Assembly (NCBI RefSeq): GCF_007991755.1
Contig: NZ_BJYY01000013.1
Span: 496,001-560,000 of the forward strand
DNA length: 64,000 bases
Source of the DNA: Cellulomonas aerilata
GTDB taxonomy: Bacteria; Actinomycetota; Actinomycetes; Actinomycetales; Cellulomonadaceae
Reading direction: 5' to 3'
The notes beneath the pieces are model-generated. The model was not told the DNA's origin, did no database searches, and saw only the letters and a program-made list of their open reading frames with translations. Shown piece after piece: positions 46,329 through 55,459 of this stretch; the stretch's first letter is position 1; every line of letters starts with the position of its first letter. The translations under genes and the position numbers were made by a program.

Positions 46329-46786
46329 GCGCCCGGCTCCCGGAGCGCGTGGCCGGACACCGACAGCACCCCGCCCGGGCCGACGAGCCCCGCGATCGGC
46401 AGCGGCGCGGAGACCCTCACCTCCACCACGGGCAGCCCGTGCAGCTCGGTGTCCGTCGCGGTGACGTCGTCGGCGAATCCTGGCGCCAGCGACGCCGCGA
46501 TGAGCGCCCGCGCCCGGTCGGCGCCGTCCTGCGGTGTGCGGTCGGCCAGCGCCGCGTAGCGCGCGCCCTCGGCGGCGCAGTCGACGAGCGTGTTGCGCAC
46601 GTGCACGGCGAGGGTGACCTGCACGACGGCGGCGAACAGCAGGGCCACCAGCCCGGAGACCAGGGCGAAGTCCACGACCGCGGAGCCCCGCTCGGGGTCG
46701 CCGACCCGGCCACGCCGCACCGGCCGGCCGGGGCCCGGGATGGCGACGTCCTCCGGGCGCGCGGGCGCGTCAGCCGCCGATCGCAC
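46325..46786 (-). CDS. TadE-family pilus protein
   Basis: A 153-residue protein with ERGSAVVDFALVSGLVALLF, the Glu-containing prepilin-type motif and single transmembrane helix of TadE/TadF, then an extracellular domain. It starts 17 bases inside the end of the pilin-like gene and overlaps the next gene by four, consistent with one translationally coupled operon. Confidence 0.8.
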   Translation of the reverse strand: MRSAADAPARPEDVAIPGPGRPVRRGRVGDPERGSAVVDFALVSGLVALLFAAVVQVTLAVHVRNTLVDCAAEGARYAALADRTPQDGADRARALIAASLAPGFADDVTATDTELHGLPVVEVRVSAPLPIAGLVGPGGVLSVSGHALREPGA

Positions 46787-47069
46787 CCGTCACTCGCGCG
46801 ATCGAGTCGGAGAAGACGGCGGTCAGCGCTGGACCGGCGAGCGCCCACAGCGCGAGCACGAGCCCGGCGGTCATGAGCGTGACGAGCACCCAGCCGGGCA
46901 CGTCGCCGCGCTCGCCGTCAGCGGCCGCCCCGACCGTGCGGGCGCCCACCCTCGCCGCCGCCCATCGCGCGGTCCGCAGCCGGAACCGACCGTGCACGTG
47001 GTTGCGGGCACGCTCGCGGGCATGCTCGTGGGACGTGAGCGGGGAGCGGGCGGCGGGCGTACCGGGCAT
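46770..47069 (-). CDS. Small Flp pilin-like membrane protein
   Basis: A 99-residue protein from the ATG at 47069 (GAGGAGAG upstream). Residues 1-52 are basic. ERGDVPGWVLVTLMTAGLVL then starts a hydrophobic helix to the end, in the manner of Flp pilins and DUF4244 proteins in actinobacterial Tad loci, where the Glu next to Gly/Val marks a processing site. Probably the major pilus subunit. Confidence 0.7.
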   Translation of the reverse strand: MPGTPAARSPLTSHEHARERARNHVHGRFRLRTARWAAARVGARTVGAAADGERGDVPGWVLVTLMTAGLVLALWALAGPALTAVFSDSIARVTGAIGG

Positions 47070-47113
47070 GGGACTCTCCTCGTCGGTTCGGGATCTGTCG
47101 AGCCTGCGGGCCG

Positions 47114-48046
47114 TCACGGCGCGAGCCGCAGGACGGCGATGCTGGGGAAGACGGCGAACGCCACGGTGACGGGCAGGATGAGGAACACGACCGGCACCAT
47201 CATCAGGACCTCCTTCCTGCCGCCCTGCTCCATCAGCGCGCGGCGTCCGGACTCGCGGACGTCCTGGGCCTGCGCGCGCAGCACGTCGGCCAGCGGGGTG
47301 CCGCGCTCGATGGCGACCGCGACCCCCTCGGCGAAGCGGGTCAGGGGCGCCAGTCCGGTGCGGTCGGCGAGCCCCTCGAGCGCCTGCACCAGCGGCCGCC
47401 CGGCCCGGGCGTCGGCGAGGGTCTGACCGAGCTCGTCCGCCAGGGCACCGCGCGTGGACCGCACCACCCGCTCCAGCGCCCCGACGGGACCCTCCCCCGC
47501 GACCACCGACAGCGCGAGCAGCTCGGCGACGGTGGGCAGCTCGGCGAGGAGCCGTTGCTCGCGCTGGCGCACCTGACGGGAGAGCAGCTGGTCCCGCGCG
47601 ACGACGCCGCTCAGCCCGCACACCAGCACCAGCACCGCGAGGACGACCGGGGACGACCCGCGGGACGAGGCCAGCAGCAGCGCCAGCACGAGCCCACCGA
47701 GCAACCCGATCACGCCCCACAGGACCTGCGCGGCGCGGACCTGCTCCACCGTCTCCCGGCGGCCGGCGCGCACGGTCCGCCGGCGCAGGTCGGCGGTCGG
47801 GGACCCGAGCCGCTCGACGAGGCGCACGGCGTCGGCCATCACCGGGGCGAGCAGCCGCGCCAGGGTGGGGAACGGCGTGCTGGGCGCCGGCTCCCGCAGC
47901 AGCGCCGACGTCGGCCGCTGCACCCGCAGGTACGGCGCGAGGCGGTCGTCGAGCGTGACCCGCCGCGCCCGCAGGCGCCAGGCCACCACGACGAGGCCCG
48001 CACCGCCGAGCGCCCCGATGAGGGCGCCGGTCGCCGCGCCGTTCAC
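47114..48046 (-). CDS. tadC: TadC-like type II/IV secretion membrane protein
   Basis: A 310-residue protein of the T2SSF family. An N-terminal transmembrane helix, a long cytosolic region, two central helices (LWGVIGLLGGLVLALLLA and VVLAVLVLVCGLSGVVA), the conserved cytosolic F-domain (LPTVAELLALSVVAGEGPVG) and a final helix (VPVVFLILPVTVAFAVFP). It builds the inner-membrane platform of the Tad pilus machine with TadB. GTG start overlapping the tadB stop. Confidence 0.85.
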   Translation of the reverse strand: MNGAATGALIGALGGAGLVVVAWRLRARRVTLDDRLAPYLRVQRPTSALLREPAPSTPFPTLARLLAPVMADAVRLVERLGSPTADLRRRTVRAGRRETVEQVRAAQVLWGVIGLLGGLVLALLLASSRGSSPVVLAVLVLVCGLSGVVARDQLLSRQVRQREQRLLAELPTVAELLALSVVAGEGPVGALERVVRSTRGALADELGQTLADARAGRPLVQALEGLADRTGLAPLTRFAEGVAVAIERGTPLADVLRAQAQDVRESGRRALMEQGGRKEVLMMVPVVFLILPVTVAFAVFPSIAVLRLAP

Positions 48047-48903
48047 CGCAGCACCCGCGCCTCGTCGGGCAGCCGTCCGACGCGCAGCATGAGCTGGTAG
48101 GCCACGATCGAGCACCCGGCGCCGGCGAGCAGCACGACCGTCCCCGCGACCGAGTTGAACGCCTCGGCGGCCTCCGGCCGGGTGGCCAGTAGTGCCAGCA
48201 CGATCCACGGCGCGGCGACGGCGAGCCGGGCGGCGTTGACCGTCCAGCTCTGCCGCGCCTCGAGCTCACCGCGGGTCCGCGCGTCCTCGCGCAGGAAGGC
48301 GGACAGGGTGCGCAGCAGCCGCCCGAGGTCCGTGCCGCCGACGTCGCGGGTGATCCGCAGCGCCTCGATGATCCGGTCCGCGACCGGGTCCGCCAGGCGC
48401 TCCTTGAGGGCGTCGAGGCACGGCCCGAACCGCCCGGTCGCGCGGTAGTCCTCGCCGAACGCGCGGAACGCGTCACGCAGCTCGACCGGTCCGCGCTCGC
48501 CGAGCTGCGCCACGGCCTCGGGCAGCGACAGCCCGGCACGCACACCCGAGGCCAGGTGGTCGACGACCTCGGGCCAGACGTCGCGCAGCGCCGTGCGGCG
48601 TCGTCGTGCGCGGGCGCGCACCAGGGCACCGGGGGCGGCTGCGGCGATCGCGGCGAAGCAGGCGGCGACGGCCGGCGCCCGGGTGAGCGCCGAGGCGCCC
48701 GCGGCGACGACCAGGCCGGTCACCACGCTCGCGCCGACCAACGCGGACGGGGTGACGGTGGGAGCGCCCGCCTGGACGAGCAGGTCCTGGACGCGCGCGG
48801 CCCACCCGCCGGTGGTCCGCGGCCGGGCCGGTGCGGGCGGCCAGAACGACCACCAGATGCAGAACAGCCCCGCACCGAGGACCAGCCCCACGACGACGCC
48901 CAC
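48043..48903 (-). CDS. tadB: TadB-like secretion platform protein
   Basis: A 286-residue T2SSF-type membrane protein. Hydrophobic helices lie near the N-terminus (VGVVVGLVLGAGLFCIWWSF), in the middle and at the C-terminus. The F-domain reads WPEVVDHLASGVRAGLSLPE. GTG at 48903 has GAGGGG six bases upstream and follows the tadA stop by ten bases. Partner of TadC. Confidence 0.83.
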   Translation of the reverse strand: MGVVVGLVLGAGLFCIWWSFWPPAPARPRTTGGWAARVQDLLVQAGAPTVTPSALVGASVVTGLVVAAGASALTRAPAVAACFAAIAAAAPGALVRARARRRRTALRDVWPEVVDHLASGVRAGLSLPEAVAQLGERGPVELRDAFRAFGEDYRATGRFGPCLDALKERLADPVADRIIEALRITRDVGGTDLGRLLRTLSAFLREDARTRGELEARQSWTVNAARLAVAAPWIVLALLATRPEAAEAFNSVAGTVVLLAGAGCSIVAYQLMLRVGRLPDEARVLR

Positions 48904-48913
48904 CGCGCGCCCC

Positions 48914-50137
48914 TCAGTGCCCGCGCAGGAGGGCGGGCAGGTCGAACCCCGCAGCGGCGAACCGGTCCTGGTGCGGCGGGTAGCCCTCGCCACGGACCAG
49001 CTCGTCGTCACGCAGGTGGAACAGGTCGGCGGTCTCCACGACCCCGGCCTCGACCCGGCCCGGGACGCCGACGACCTCTCGCAGCCGGCGCCGTCCGTGC
49101 CGGTCGACACCCAGGTGCAGGACCAGGTCGATCGCGGCGGCCACGGTCGGCACGACGAACCGGTCGGAGATGTTCTCCCCGGCCAGCAGCGGCAGCGTGC
49201 AGATCTTGGTCAGCGCCTCACGGCCGCTGTTGGCGTGCAGGGTCGACATCCCGGGGATGCCGGCGTTGAGCGCGACGAGCATGTCCAGGCTCTCCGCCTC
49301 CCGGACCTCGCCGACGATGATCCGGTCGGGGCGCATCCGCAGCGCCTCCTTGACCAGGCGTCGCAGCGCGATCTCGCCGGTGCCCTCCAGGCTCGGCTGG
49401 CGGCACTGCAGCGCGACGACGTCGCGGTGGTCGATGCGGAGCTCGAACACCTCCTCGCAGGTGACGATCCGCTGCCGCGGCGGGATGGACCCCGCCAGGG
49501 CGTTGAGCATCGTGGTCTTGCCGGCCTGCGTCGCGCCGGCGACGAGGACGTTCAGCCCCACGGCGACCGCGGCGTCGAGGAACGCGGCGGCGTGCGGCGT
49601 CAGCGACCCGAGCGCGACGAGGTCCCCCAGCCGGCGCGCCCGGACCACGTGCTTGCGGATGTTCACCGCCCAGTGGCGGCGTGTGACGTCGGGGATGACG
49701 ACGTGCAGGCGCTCGCCGCCCGGCAGCGAGGCGTCGACGAACGGGCTGGACAAGTCGAGGCGACGCCCGGACGCCTTGAGCATCTGCTCGACCAGGTCAC
49801 GCACCGCGTGCTCGGTGAGGATCGTCGAGGTCAGCTCGGGACGTCCGTGCCGAGCGACGAAGACCTGGGCCGGTGCGTTGATCCAGATCTCCTCCACGTC
49901 GTCGTCGTCGAGGTAGCGCTGGAGCGGCCCCAGCCCCGCGACCGCGTCGACCACGGCCTTGGAGGCGGCGGTCGGGTCGGCCAACGGGGGGACGGCCCCG
50001 AGCAGCGACCGCTCGTCGTAGTCCGCGACCACGGCGGAGACCAGGTCCCGCACGCCCTGGTGGTCACGGACCGGGTCCAGGCCGCGCCGACGGATCAGCT
50101 CACGCACCTCGGACTCGAGGATGGCGACACCGTCCAC
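48914..50137 (-). CDS. tadA: TadA/CpaF secretion ATPase
   Basis: A 407-residue hexameric ATPase that powers Tad pilus assembly. Walker A GATQAGKTT, the Asp box (TCEEVFELRI), Walker B (RMRPDRIIVGEVRE) and the His box (GIPGMSTLHANS) are present. It opens the operon. GTG at 50137 fits the conserved start of the family (DGVAILESEVRELI); the frame is open upstream, so a longer form cannot be excluded. The operon promoter should lie between here and the divergent GH16-like gene. Confidence 0.9.
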   Translation of the reverse strand: MDGVAILESEVRELIRRRGLDPVRDHQGVRDLVSAVVADYDERSLLGAVPPLADPTAASKAVVDAVAGLGPLQRYLDDDDVEEIWINAPAQVFVARHGRPELTSTILTEHAVRDLVEQMLKASGRRLDLSSPFVDASLPGGERLHVVIPDVTRRHWAVNIRKHVVRARRLGDLVALGSLTPHAAAFLDAAVAVGLNVLVAGATQAGKTTMLNALAGSIPPRQRIVTCEEVFELRIDHRDVVALQCRQPSLEGTGEIALRRLVKEALRMRPDRIIVGEVREAESLDMLVALNAGIPGMSTLHANSGREALTKICTLPLLAGENISDRFVVPTVAAAIDLVLHLGVDRHGRRRLREVVGVPGRVEAGVVETADLFHLRDDELVRGEGYPPHQDRFAAAGFDLPALLRGH

Positions 50138-50352
50138 ACGGCCCCCCCACGTCGGCACCTGCGCCACGAAGATGCCGACAGTAGGGGACGAGCCATCACC
50201 CGTGGGGGTGAATGTGGACAACCGCGCGCCCCCCCGACGACCGCCGACGACGCCCACCGCCGCTCGCCCGCACGGGCTCACGAGCCGGCGTCCGCTGTCG
50301 GTGGGTCGTGCCATCGTGTCCACCGCTCCTGCCACCCGGCGAAGGGACCGAC

Positions 50353-51144
50353 GTGAACGACTCGCAGCTGCTCGACCGCAGCGCGTTCGACCTCGTCCTC
50401 GACGACGACTTCTCCGGTCCGCGGCTGGACGAGTCGCGGTGGCTCGCGCACTACCTGCCGCACTGGACGACGCCGGACCGGTCCGCCGCCCGCTACACGC
50501 TCGGCGCCGACGGTCTGGAGCTGCGGATCGACGCGGACCAGCCGCCGTGGCACCCCGAGGACGGGGCGCTGCGGGTGTCGAACCTGCAGACGGGGTCGTT
50601 CTCCGGGCCGGTGGGCTCCCCGGTCGGGCAGCACCGTCACCGCCCGGACCTGCGGGTGCGGACCGCCCAGCCGACACGCCGCCTGTGGACGCCCACTGCC
50701 GGGCTGGTCGAGGCCACCCTGCGTGCCACCGCCGACCCGGCGACCCTGCTCGCGTTCTGGCTGGTGGGCCTCGAGGAGGAGTCCCCGGAGGCGTCCGGGG
50801 AGATCTGCGTCGCGGAGCTGTTCGGTCACGCCGTCGGCCCGCGCGGCTCGCAGGTCCGGCTCGGGGTCAAGGCGCACCACGACCCTGCGCTGACGACGGA
50901 CATGGTGGACCTGGCGCTCGACCTGGACGCGACCGAGCTCCACACCTACGCCGCGGAGTGGGATGCCCGGCGGGTGCGGTTCTACGTCGACGACCAACTC
51001 GTGCACACGGTGGAGCAGGGGCTCGGCTACCCGCTGCAGGTCATGGTCGACCTCTTCGAGCTGCCCACGCAGGACGGGCCCGAGCCGGCCGGCTACCCGA
51101 AGAGGGCCCAGGTGCGGTCCGTCCGGGGCTACGTCGCGCGGTGA
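50353..51144 (+). CDS. GH16-like glycoside hydrolase family protein
   Basis: A 263-residue protein with a concanavalin-like GH16 pattern: LVLDDDFSGPRLDESRWLAH at the start, LLAFWLVGLEEES, GEICVAELFGHAVG, and a closing FYVDDQLVHTVEQ. The GH16 catalytic motif E-x-D-x-(x)-E reads E-I-C-V-A-E here, so the middle Asp is Cys. No signal peptide is present, so it would be cytosolic. It may be inactive or act on a different bond. Confidence 0.7.
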   Translation: MNDSQLLDRSAFDLVLDDDFSGPRLDESRWLAHYLPHWTTPDRSAARYTLGADGLELRIDADQPPWHPEDGALRVSNLQTGSFSGPVGSPVGQHRHRPDLRVRTAQPTRRLWTPTAGLVEATLRATADPATLLAFWLVGLEEESPEASGEICVAELFGHAVGPRGSQVRLGVKAHHDPALTTDMVDLALDLDATELHTYAAEWDARRVRFYVDDQLVHTVEQGLGYPLQVMVDLFELPTQDGPEPAGYPKRAQVRSVRGYVAR

Positions 51145-51242
51145 CGGCGGGTCCCGGGCCGTGGGCGGTGGGCCCCGGCGCGGACGCCGAGCGGGTCCGG
51201 TCGCGGGTCACCCGGCCCCGACGGGTAGGGCACCCTGGTCCC

Positions 51243-51713
51243 ATGAGCACCATGGAGCGACTGACCGCCGACCTCACCGCCTCGATGAAGGCGCGCGACA
51301 CCGCCCGCACCGGCACGCTGCGCCAGGCGATCGCCGCGGTCCGCGTCGCGGAGAAGGCGGGACCGGCCGTCCGGGAGCTCACCGACGAGCAGGTCCAGGC
51401 CGTGCTCGCGTCGGAGGTCAAGAAGCGCCGGGAGTCGGCGGAGATCTATAGCGGGGCGGGTGCGGCGGACCGGGCCGCGACGGAGACCGCCGAGGCCGAC
51501 GTGATCGAGGCGTACCTGCCCGCGGCGGTGAGCGAGGAGCAGCTGGACGCGCTGGTCGCCGAGGCTGTGACGTCCACCGGCGCCACCAGCATGCGCGACA
51601 TGGGCACCGTCATGAAGGCCGCCACCGCTGCGGCGGCCGAGCTCGGGCGCGTGGATGGCAAGGCGCTGTCGCAGCGGGTCCGGCAGGCGCTGAGCGGCCC
51701 CGCCGCCGGTTGA
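51243..51713 (+). CDS. GatB/YqeY domain protein
   Basis: A 156-residue protein with the YqeY pattern: ERLTADLTASMKARDTARTG, TLRQAIAAVRVAEK, YLPAAVSEEQLDALV, DMGTVMKAATAAAAELG. The fold is shared with the tail of the GatB amidotransferase subunit and is thought to bind tRNA; standalone copies have no proven role. ATG at 51243; followed by a repeat-rich gap and a convergent gene. Confidence 0.9.
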   Translation: MSTMERLTADLTASMKARDTARTGTLRQAIAAVRVAEKAGPAVRELTDEQVQAVLASEVKKRRESAEIYSGAGAADRAATETAEADVIEAYLPAAVSEEQLDALVAEAVTSTGATSMRDMGTVMKAATAAAAELGRVDGKALSQRVRQALSGPAAG

Positions 51714-51730
51714 GCCGTGCGGCGCGCTCG

Positions 51731-51809
51731 GACCGCCGCCGGTCGAGCCCCGCGGCGCTCGAGCCGCCGCCGGTCGAGCCCCGCGGCGCGGCCGGGCTCG
51801 GCGGCGGTC
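51731..51809. terminator. Convergent terminator-like inverted repeat with 31-base direct repeat
   Basis: GACCGCCGCC at 51731-51740 is complementary to GGCGGCGGTC at 51800-51809. Between them CCGCCGCCGGTCGAGCCCCG and five more bases occur twice, 31 bases apart (51733-51757 and 51764-51788). It lies between two convergent stops, so it probably ends both transcripts, although no T-run follows. Confidence 0.5.
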
Positions 51810-51813
51810 CGGG

Positions 51814-52092
51814 TCAGAACTTGAACGGGATCGGGATCGGACCGCAGCAGCAGACCCCGCGCACGTCCGACGCCATGAGCAGGCTCGCCGCCTGGTAGCA
51901 GGCGACGAACCGCAGCACCGTCGGTCGTGCGCCCCGCAGCACCCCGCGGCGCCGGACGATGTCCCGGACCGCCGTCGAGCACGAGGGCCCGCCGTGCGCG
52001 ACGCGGTGCGCGCAGCTCCAGCCCTTCCGCGGCGACAGGCGCTGCTGGTACTGCCGGATGAGGGCGTCCGCGGCGCGGCTGACAGGGCTCAT
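51814..52092 (-). CDS. YidD-like membrane protein insertion factor
   Basis: A 92-residue protein resembling YidD: an N-terminal amphipathic helix (ADALIRQYQQRLSPRKGW), C-x(n)-PSCS-x-A-x-R-D-I and a tail with CCC (GVCCCGPIPIPFKF). YidD assists YidC-dependent membrane insertion and is usually encoded beside rnpA and yidC; this copy lies elsewhere and may be a divergent paralogue. Confidence 0.7.
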   Translation of the reverse strand: MSPVSRAADALIRQYQQRLSPRKGWSCAHRVAHGGPSCSTAVRDIVRRRGVLRGARPTVLRFVACYQAASLLMASDVRGVCCCGPIPIPFKF

Positions 52093-52244
52093 CCGGACAC
52101 CGTAGGTGCGTGGGCGCCGGGACGCTCGGCGCGCGCCCACGCGCGGCCGACGCGCGGCCGAAAGCGGAGCGGCGGCGTGCACCGTGCGCGCGGTCGGTGG
52201 GCACCGTCCGGGCGCACGTCGGACCCCGCGACTACCGTGACGGC

Positions 52245-53171
52245 GTGACCACGACAGTGCCGAGCAAGGCCGCGCCGACCGGCGTCCAGTACCGCATCCG
52301 CCACGACGACCACGCCGCGACCGTGACGGAGGTCGGCGCGACCCTCCGCGAGTACGCCGTCGGCGGCCGCGACGTCGTCCACCCCTTCCCGGAGGACGCC
52401 CTGCCGCCGGCCGGCAACGGCGCGGTCCTGGTCCCGTGGCCCAACCGCCTGCGGGACGGGAGGTACACGTACGAGGGCGTGGACTACCAGCTGCCGATCA
52501 ACGAGCCGGACCGCATGACGTCCCTGCACGGGCTGGGCAACTGGCAGCGCTGGACGGCGACCGAGCACACCCACACCTCGGTGACGCTCGAGCTGGCGCT
52601 CGTCCCCACGCCGGGCTACCCGTTCCCGGTGCGGTTGACGATCACGTACGCGCTGTCCGACGACGGCCTGCGCGTGGACCTGGTCGCGACGAACGAGGGC
52701 GACCGGACCGCGCCCTACGGCACCGGCTTCCACCCGTGGCTGTCCCCGAACGGCGCGGACCTGGACGACTGCACGCTGCGGCTGGACGCGGCGACGAAGG
52801 TGACGGTGGACGACCGCCTGCTGCCGACCGGGACGGAGCCGGCCGCCAGGAAGTTCGACTTCCGGACCCCCTCGACCCTGCGGGACGTGGCGCTCGACGA
52901 CGCCTACGTCGACGTCGTCCGCGACGAGCAGGGTCTGGCGTGGATCCAGCTCGCCGCCCCGGACGGGCGCACGGCCGCCGTGTGGATGGACGGGTCCATG
53001 GACACCTTCCAGGTGTGCACCGGCGACGAGCTCATCCCGGTCGCCAACCGCACCGGGGTCGCCGCGGAGCCGATGAGCTGCATCGCGGACGCGTTCCGCA
53101 CCGGGGAGCGGCTCGTGCACCTGGCGCCCGGGCAGAGCCACACCGTCACGTGGGGCGCCACGCTGCTGTGA
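52245..53171 (+). CDS. Aldose 1-epimerase family protein
   Basis: A 308-residue protein with the galactose-mutarotase pattern: VTEVGATLREYAVGGRDVVH, PWPNRLRDGRYTYEG, SLHGLGNW (first catalytic His region), GTGFHPWL (second His) and a C-terminal Glu region AVWMDGSMDTFQVCTGDE. These enzymes interconvert sugar anomers in the cytosol. GTG start at 52245. A strong terminator follows at 53223-53260. Confidence 0.9.
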   Translation: MTTTVPSKAAPTGVQYRIRHDDHAATVTEVGATLREYAVGGRDVVHPFPEDALPPAGNGAVLVPWPNRLRDGRYTYEGVDYQLPINEPDRMTSLHGLGNWQRWTATEHTHTSVTLELALVPTPGYPFPVRLTITYALSDDGLRVDLVATNEGDRTAPYGTGFHPWLSPNGADLDDCTLRLDAATKVTVDDRLLPTGTEPAARKFDFRTPSTLRDVALDDAYVDVVRDEQGLAWIQLAAPDGRTAAVWMDGSMDTFQVCTGDELIPVANRTGVAAEPMSCIADAFRTGERLVHLAPGQSHTVTWGATLL

Positions 53172-53222
53172 TCGCGGGCGTGGCCGCCCCACGGCCACCC
53201 CGGGCACGGGACGCCGGGGACG

Positions 53223-53260
53223 ACGAAGGGGGCACCACCGGCCGGTGGTGCCCCCTTCGT
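53223..53260. terminator. Bidirectional hairpin terminator
   Basis: Perfect 17-base inverted repeat (arms ACGAAGGGGGCACCACC and its complement, loop GGCC) between the convergent epimerase and carboxypeptidase genes. No T-run, as is common in high-GC genomes. Confidence 0.85.
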
Positions 53261-53291
53261 GCCGGCGGTGCGCTCGTGCGCCCGGCGATGC

Positions 53292-54101
53292 TCAGGAGCT
53301 GTAGTACTCGCCGTCCTCCTGGACGCCGCGGGTGTACTCCCAGTGCCACGGCTCGAACGGACCGCTGCCCGAGCTCAGCGCCCAGGCCGGGTTCTCCCAG
53401 CCGTAGACGGCGCCGTTCTCCTTGATCCAGTCGAAGACCTCGCCGCGGGTGTCCGTCGAGCACAGGTCGATCGCCAGCCCCCAGCCGTGGTTGCTGCGGC
53501 CCGGGACGGCAGCCATGCCGCCCTTCTGGCGCTTGAGGACGCGCTGCTCGGACAGCGTCCGGTAGGCGTCGGTGATGCACAGGTCGCGACCGAACTTGGC
53601 CCGGAAGGCGAGGTTCATCTCGGCCATGGACGACGCGGCGTCGGCCCGCAACTGCATCGAGCCGTCCCACAGGGTGCACAGGTCCTCCGTGGCGAGCTGG
53701 CCGTTCGCGCCGGACGGACGCGTGGTGCCGTCGCAACCGGGCAGCGGGCTGCGCTCGAAGGACCGGCTCGCGGCGAACGAGGACCGGTCGACCGGACCCG
53801 TGCTCGCGGCGATCGACGCCGGCGGAGCGGTGTCGACCGGCCGGGACGTCAGCGCCTCGACGGTGTTCGGCAGGCCCGCCTCGGCGGCCTGTGCGGTCGC
53901 GACCAGGGATCCGGTGCCGGGGTCGGCACCCTGCGTGAGGGGCAGCACGACGGTGATGCCGGCCAGGGCAGCCAGGACGCCGCCACGGGCGAGCCACCGG
54001 CCGGGCAGCGGGCGGGACGGCTTGCGGGAGCGCAGCTCCGCCTCGCGGCGAGCTCGCCGGGACTCCGGGGGGACCTGTGCAACCGCGCGCTGGGACCCCA
54101 C
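53292..54101 (-). CDS. VanY-type D-Ala-D-Ala carboxypeptidase
   Basis: A 269-residue envelope protein. A cytosolic Arg-rich start precedes a transmembrane or signal segment (LARGGVLAALAGITVVLPLT), a linker, and an M15/VanY metallopeptidase domain with DAYRTLSEQ, SNHGWGLAIDL (zinc H and D) and EPWHWEY (zinc H and catalytic E). These enzymes trim stem-peptide D-Ala outside the membrane. GTG at 54101 is chosen for GGGAGG four bases upstream; an ATG at 54146 is possible. Confidence 0.88.
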   Translation of the reverse strand: MGSQRAVAQVPPESRRARREAELRSRKPSRPLPGRWLARGGVLAALAGITVVLPLTQGADPGTGSLVATAQAAEAGLPNTVEALTSRPVDTAPPASIAASTGPVDRSSFAASRSFERSPLPGCDGTTRPSGANGQLATEDLCTLWDGSMQLRADAASSMAEMNLAFRAKFGRDLCITDAYRTLSEQRVLKRQKGGMAAVPGRSNHGWGLAIDLCSTDTRGEVFDWIKENGAVYGWENPAWALSSGSGPFEPWHWEYTRGVQEDGEYYSS

Positions 54102-54328
54102 GACACCTCCGGGACGGCTCACCTGTGGACTTGCGAGAAAGGGCACCGCCGGCTCCGGCGTCCGGACATGGTCCAGGGACGCTCAGCGCGGGCGGTCACG
54201 AAACCATAACGGAACGGCTGTCCCGCTCAAAGGCCGGTTGCGTCACACCGGGACGGCCCGCCGTCCGGGACGACCGGGGGTCGCACCGACGCGGCAGCCC
54301 CGGCCGGGCGTGGGCCGGCGCGCCTCCG

Positions 54329-54360
54329 GAGCCCGACGCCGCACGTCCGGCGTCGGGCTC
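54329..54360 (-). terminator. Hairpin terminator after CBS-protein gene
   Basis: Arms GAGCCCGACGCCG and its exact complement around CACGTC, ten bases beyond the stop of the minus-strand CorC-like gene. Confidence 0.75.
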
Positions 54361-54370
54361 GAGAGCAGTC

Positions 54371-55459
54371 TCAGCGCGAGCCGGCGTCCCGTCCGGAGTG
54401 CGCCGGGTCGCGCTGCATGACGTCCCGGACCTCCCCGACCAGCTCCTCGAGGATGTCCTCGAGGAACACGACGCCGACGCAGCGGCCACCGTCGTCGACG
54501 CGCGCGAGGTGGACCCCGCTGCGCTGCATCGTGGCCAGCGCCTCCTCCACCTCGACGCCCGGCGCCACAGACGCCAGGGCGCGCACGCGCCACCGCGGGA
54601 CCGGGTGCGCCCGCTCGTCCCCGGTCGCGTACAGCACGTCCTTCAGGTGCAGGTAGCCGGCGACGTCGGTCACCGGGGCGCCGTCCGCCGTGAGGTGCGC
54701 CGCGACCGGGAAGCGGCTGTACCCGGTACGCGCGACGAGCCGCTCGACGTCCTCCGGCGTGGCGTCCGGCGGCAGGGTCAGCAGCTGCTCGATCGGCACC
54801 ATGACGTCACCCGCGGTGCGGTCGGAGAACTCGAGCGCACCGGACAGCAGCCCCTGGGCGTCGTCCAGCAGCCCCTCCGCCTGCGACGCCTCGACGATGG
54901 ACTGCACCTCCTGCGCGGTGAACGCGGAGGCGACCTCGTCCTTGGGCTCGACCCCGAACGAGCGCAGGACGTGGTTGGCGATCCAGTTCAGCGCGGTGAT
55001 GAGCGGGGACAGGACGCGGCCCAGCCACACCAGCGGCGGTCCGAACCACATCACCGCGCGGTCCGGACCGGCCACGGCGAGGTTCTTGGGGACCATCTCC
55101 CCCAGGACGACGTGCAGGTACACGACGATCGACAGCGCCACCACGAAGGCGATGGGGTGGGTCAGGCTGGAGCTGACGCCGAGCGCGTGCAGGGGCTCCT
55201 CGATCAGGTGGGCGACGGCCGGCTCCGCCACCAGGCCGAGGGTGGTCGAGCACACGGTCACGCCGAGCTGCGCGCAGGCCAGCATGAGCGAGACGTGCTC
55301 CATCGCCCACAGCACCGTGCGTGCGCGCCGGTCGCCGGCCTCGGCCAGCGGCTCGATCGAGCTGCGCCGGGCGGACAGGATCGCGAACTCGGCACCGACG
55401 AAGAAGGCGTTGCCGGCCAGCAGCGCGACGCCGATCAGGAGCGCGGTGGTGCTGCTCAT
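54371..55459 (-). CDS. CorC/HlyC-type CBS membrane protein (second of pair)
   Basis: A 362-residue protein. An N-terminal DUF21/CNNM transmembrane domain (ALLIGVALLAGNAFFVGAEF, IVVYLHVVLGEMVPKNLAVA) is followed by a CBS pair (DVMVPIEQLLTLPPDATPED, GVVFLEDILEELVGEVRD). Such proteins are linked to magnesium or cobalt transport or its regulation. It is the second of two adjacent homologues; its ATG overlaps the first gene's stop (ATGA) and has GGAGGAG upstream. It lacks the C-terminal CorC_HlyC domain of the first. Confidence 0.88.
   Translation of the reverse strand: MSSTTALLIGVALLAGNAFFVGAEFAILSARRSSIEPLAEAGDRRARTVLWAMEHVSLMLACAQLGVTVCSTTLGLVAEPAVAHLIEEPLHALGVSSSLTHPIAFVVALSIVVYLHVVLGEMVPKNLAVAGPDRAVMWFGPPLVWLGRVLSPLITALNWIANHVLRSFGVEPKDEVASAFTAQEVQSIVEASQAEGLLDDAQGLLSGALEFSDRTAGDVMVPIEQLLTLPPDATPEDVERLVARTGYSRFPVAAHLTADGAPVTDVAGYLHLKDVLYATGDERAHPVPRWRVRALASVAPGVEVEEALATMQRSGVHLARVDDGGRCVGVVFLEDILEELVGEVRDVMQRDPAHSGRDAGSR

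Noticed and set aside
51733-51788. 31-base direct repeat as an attachment site
   Set aside because: It lies between two convergent housekeeping genes without any integrase nearby; it fits a terminator region.
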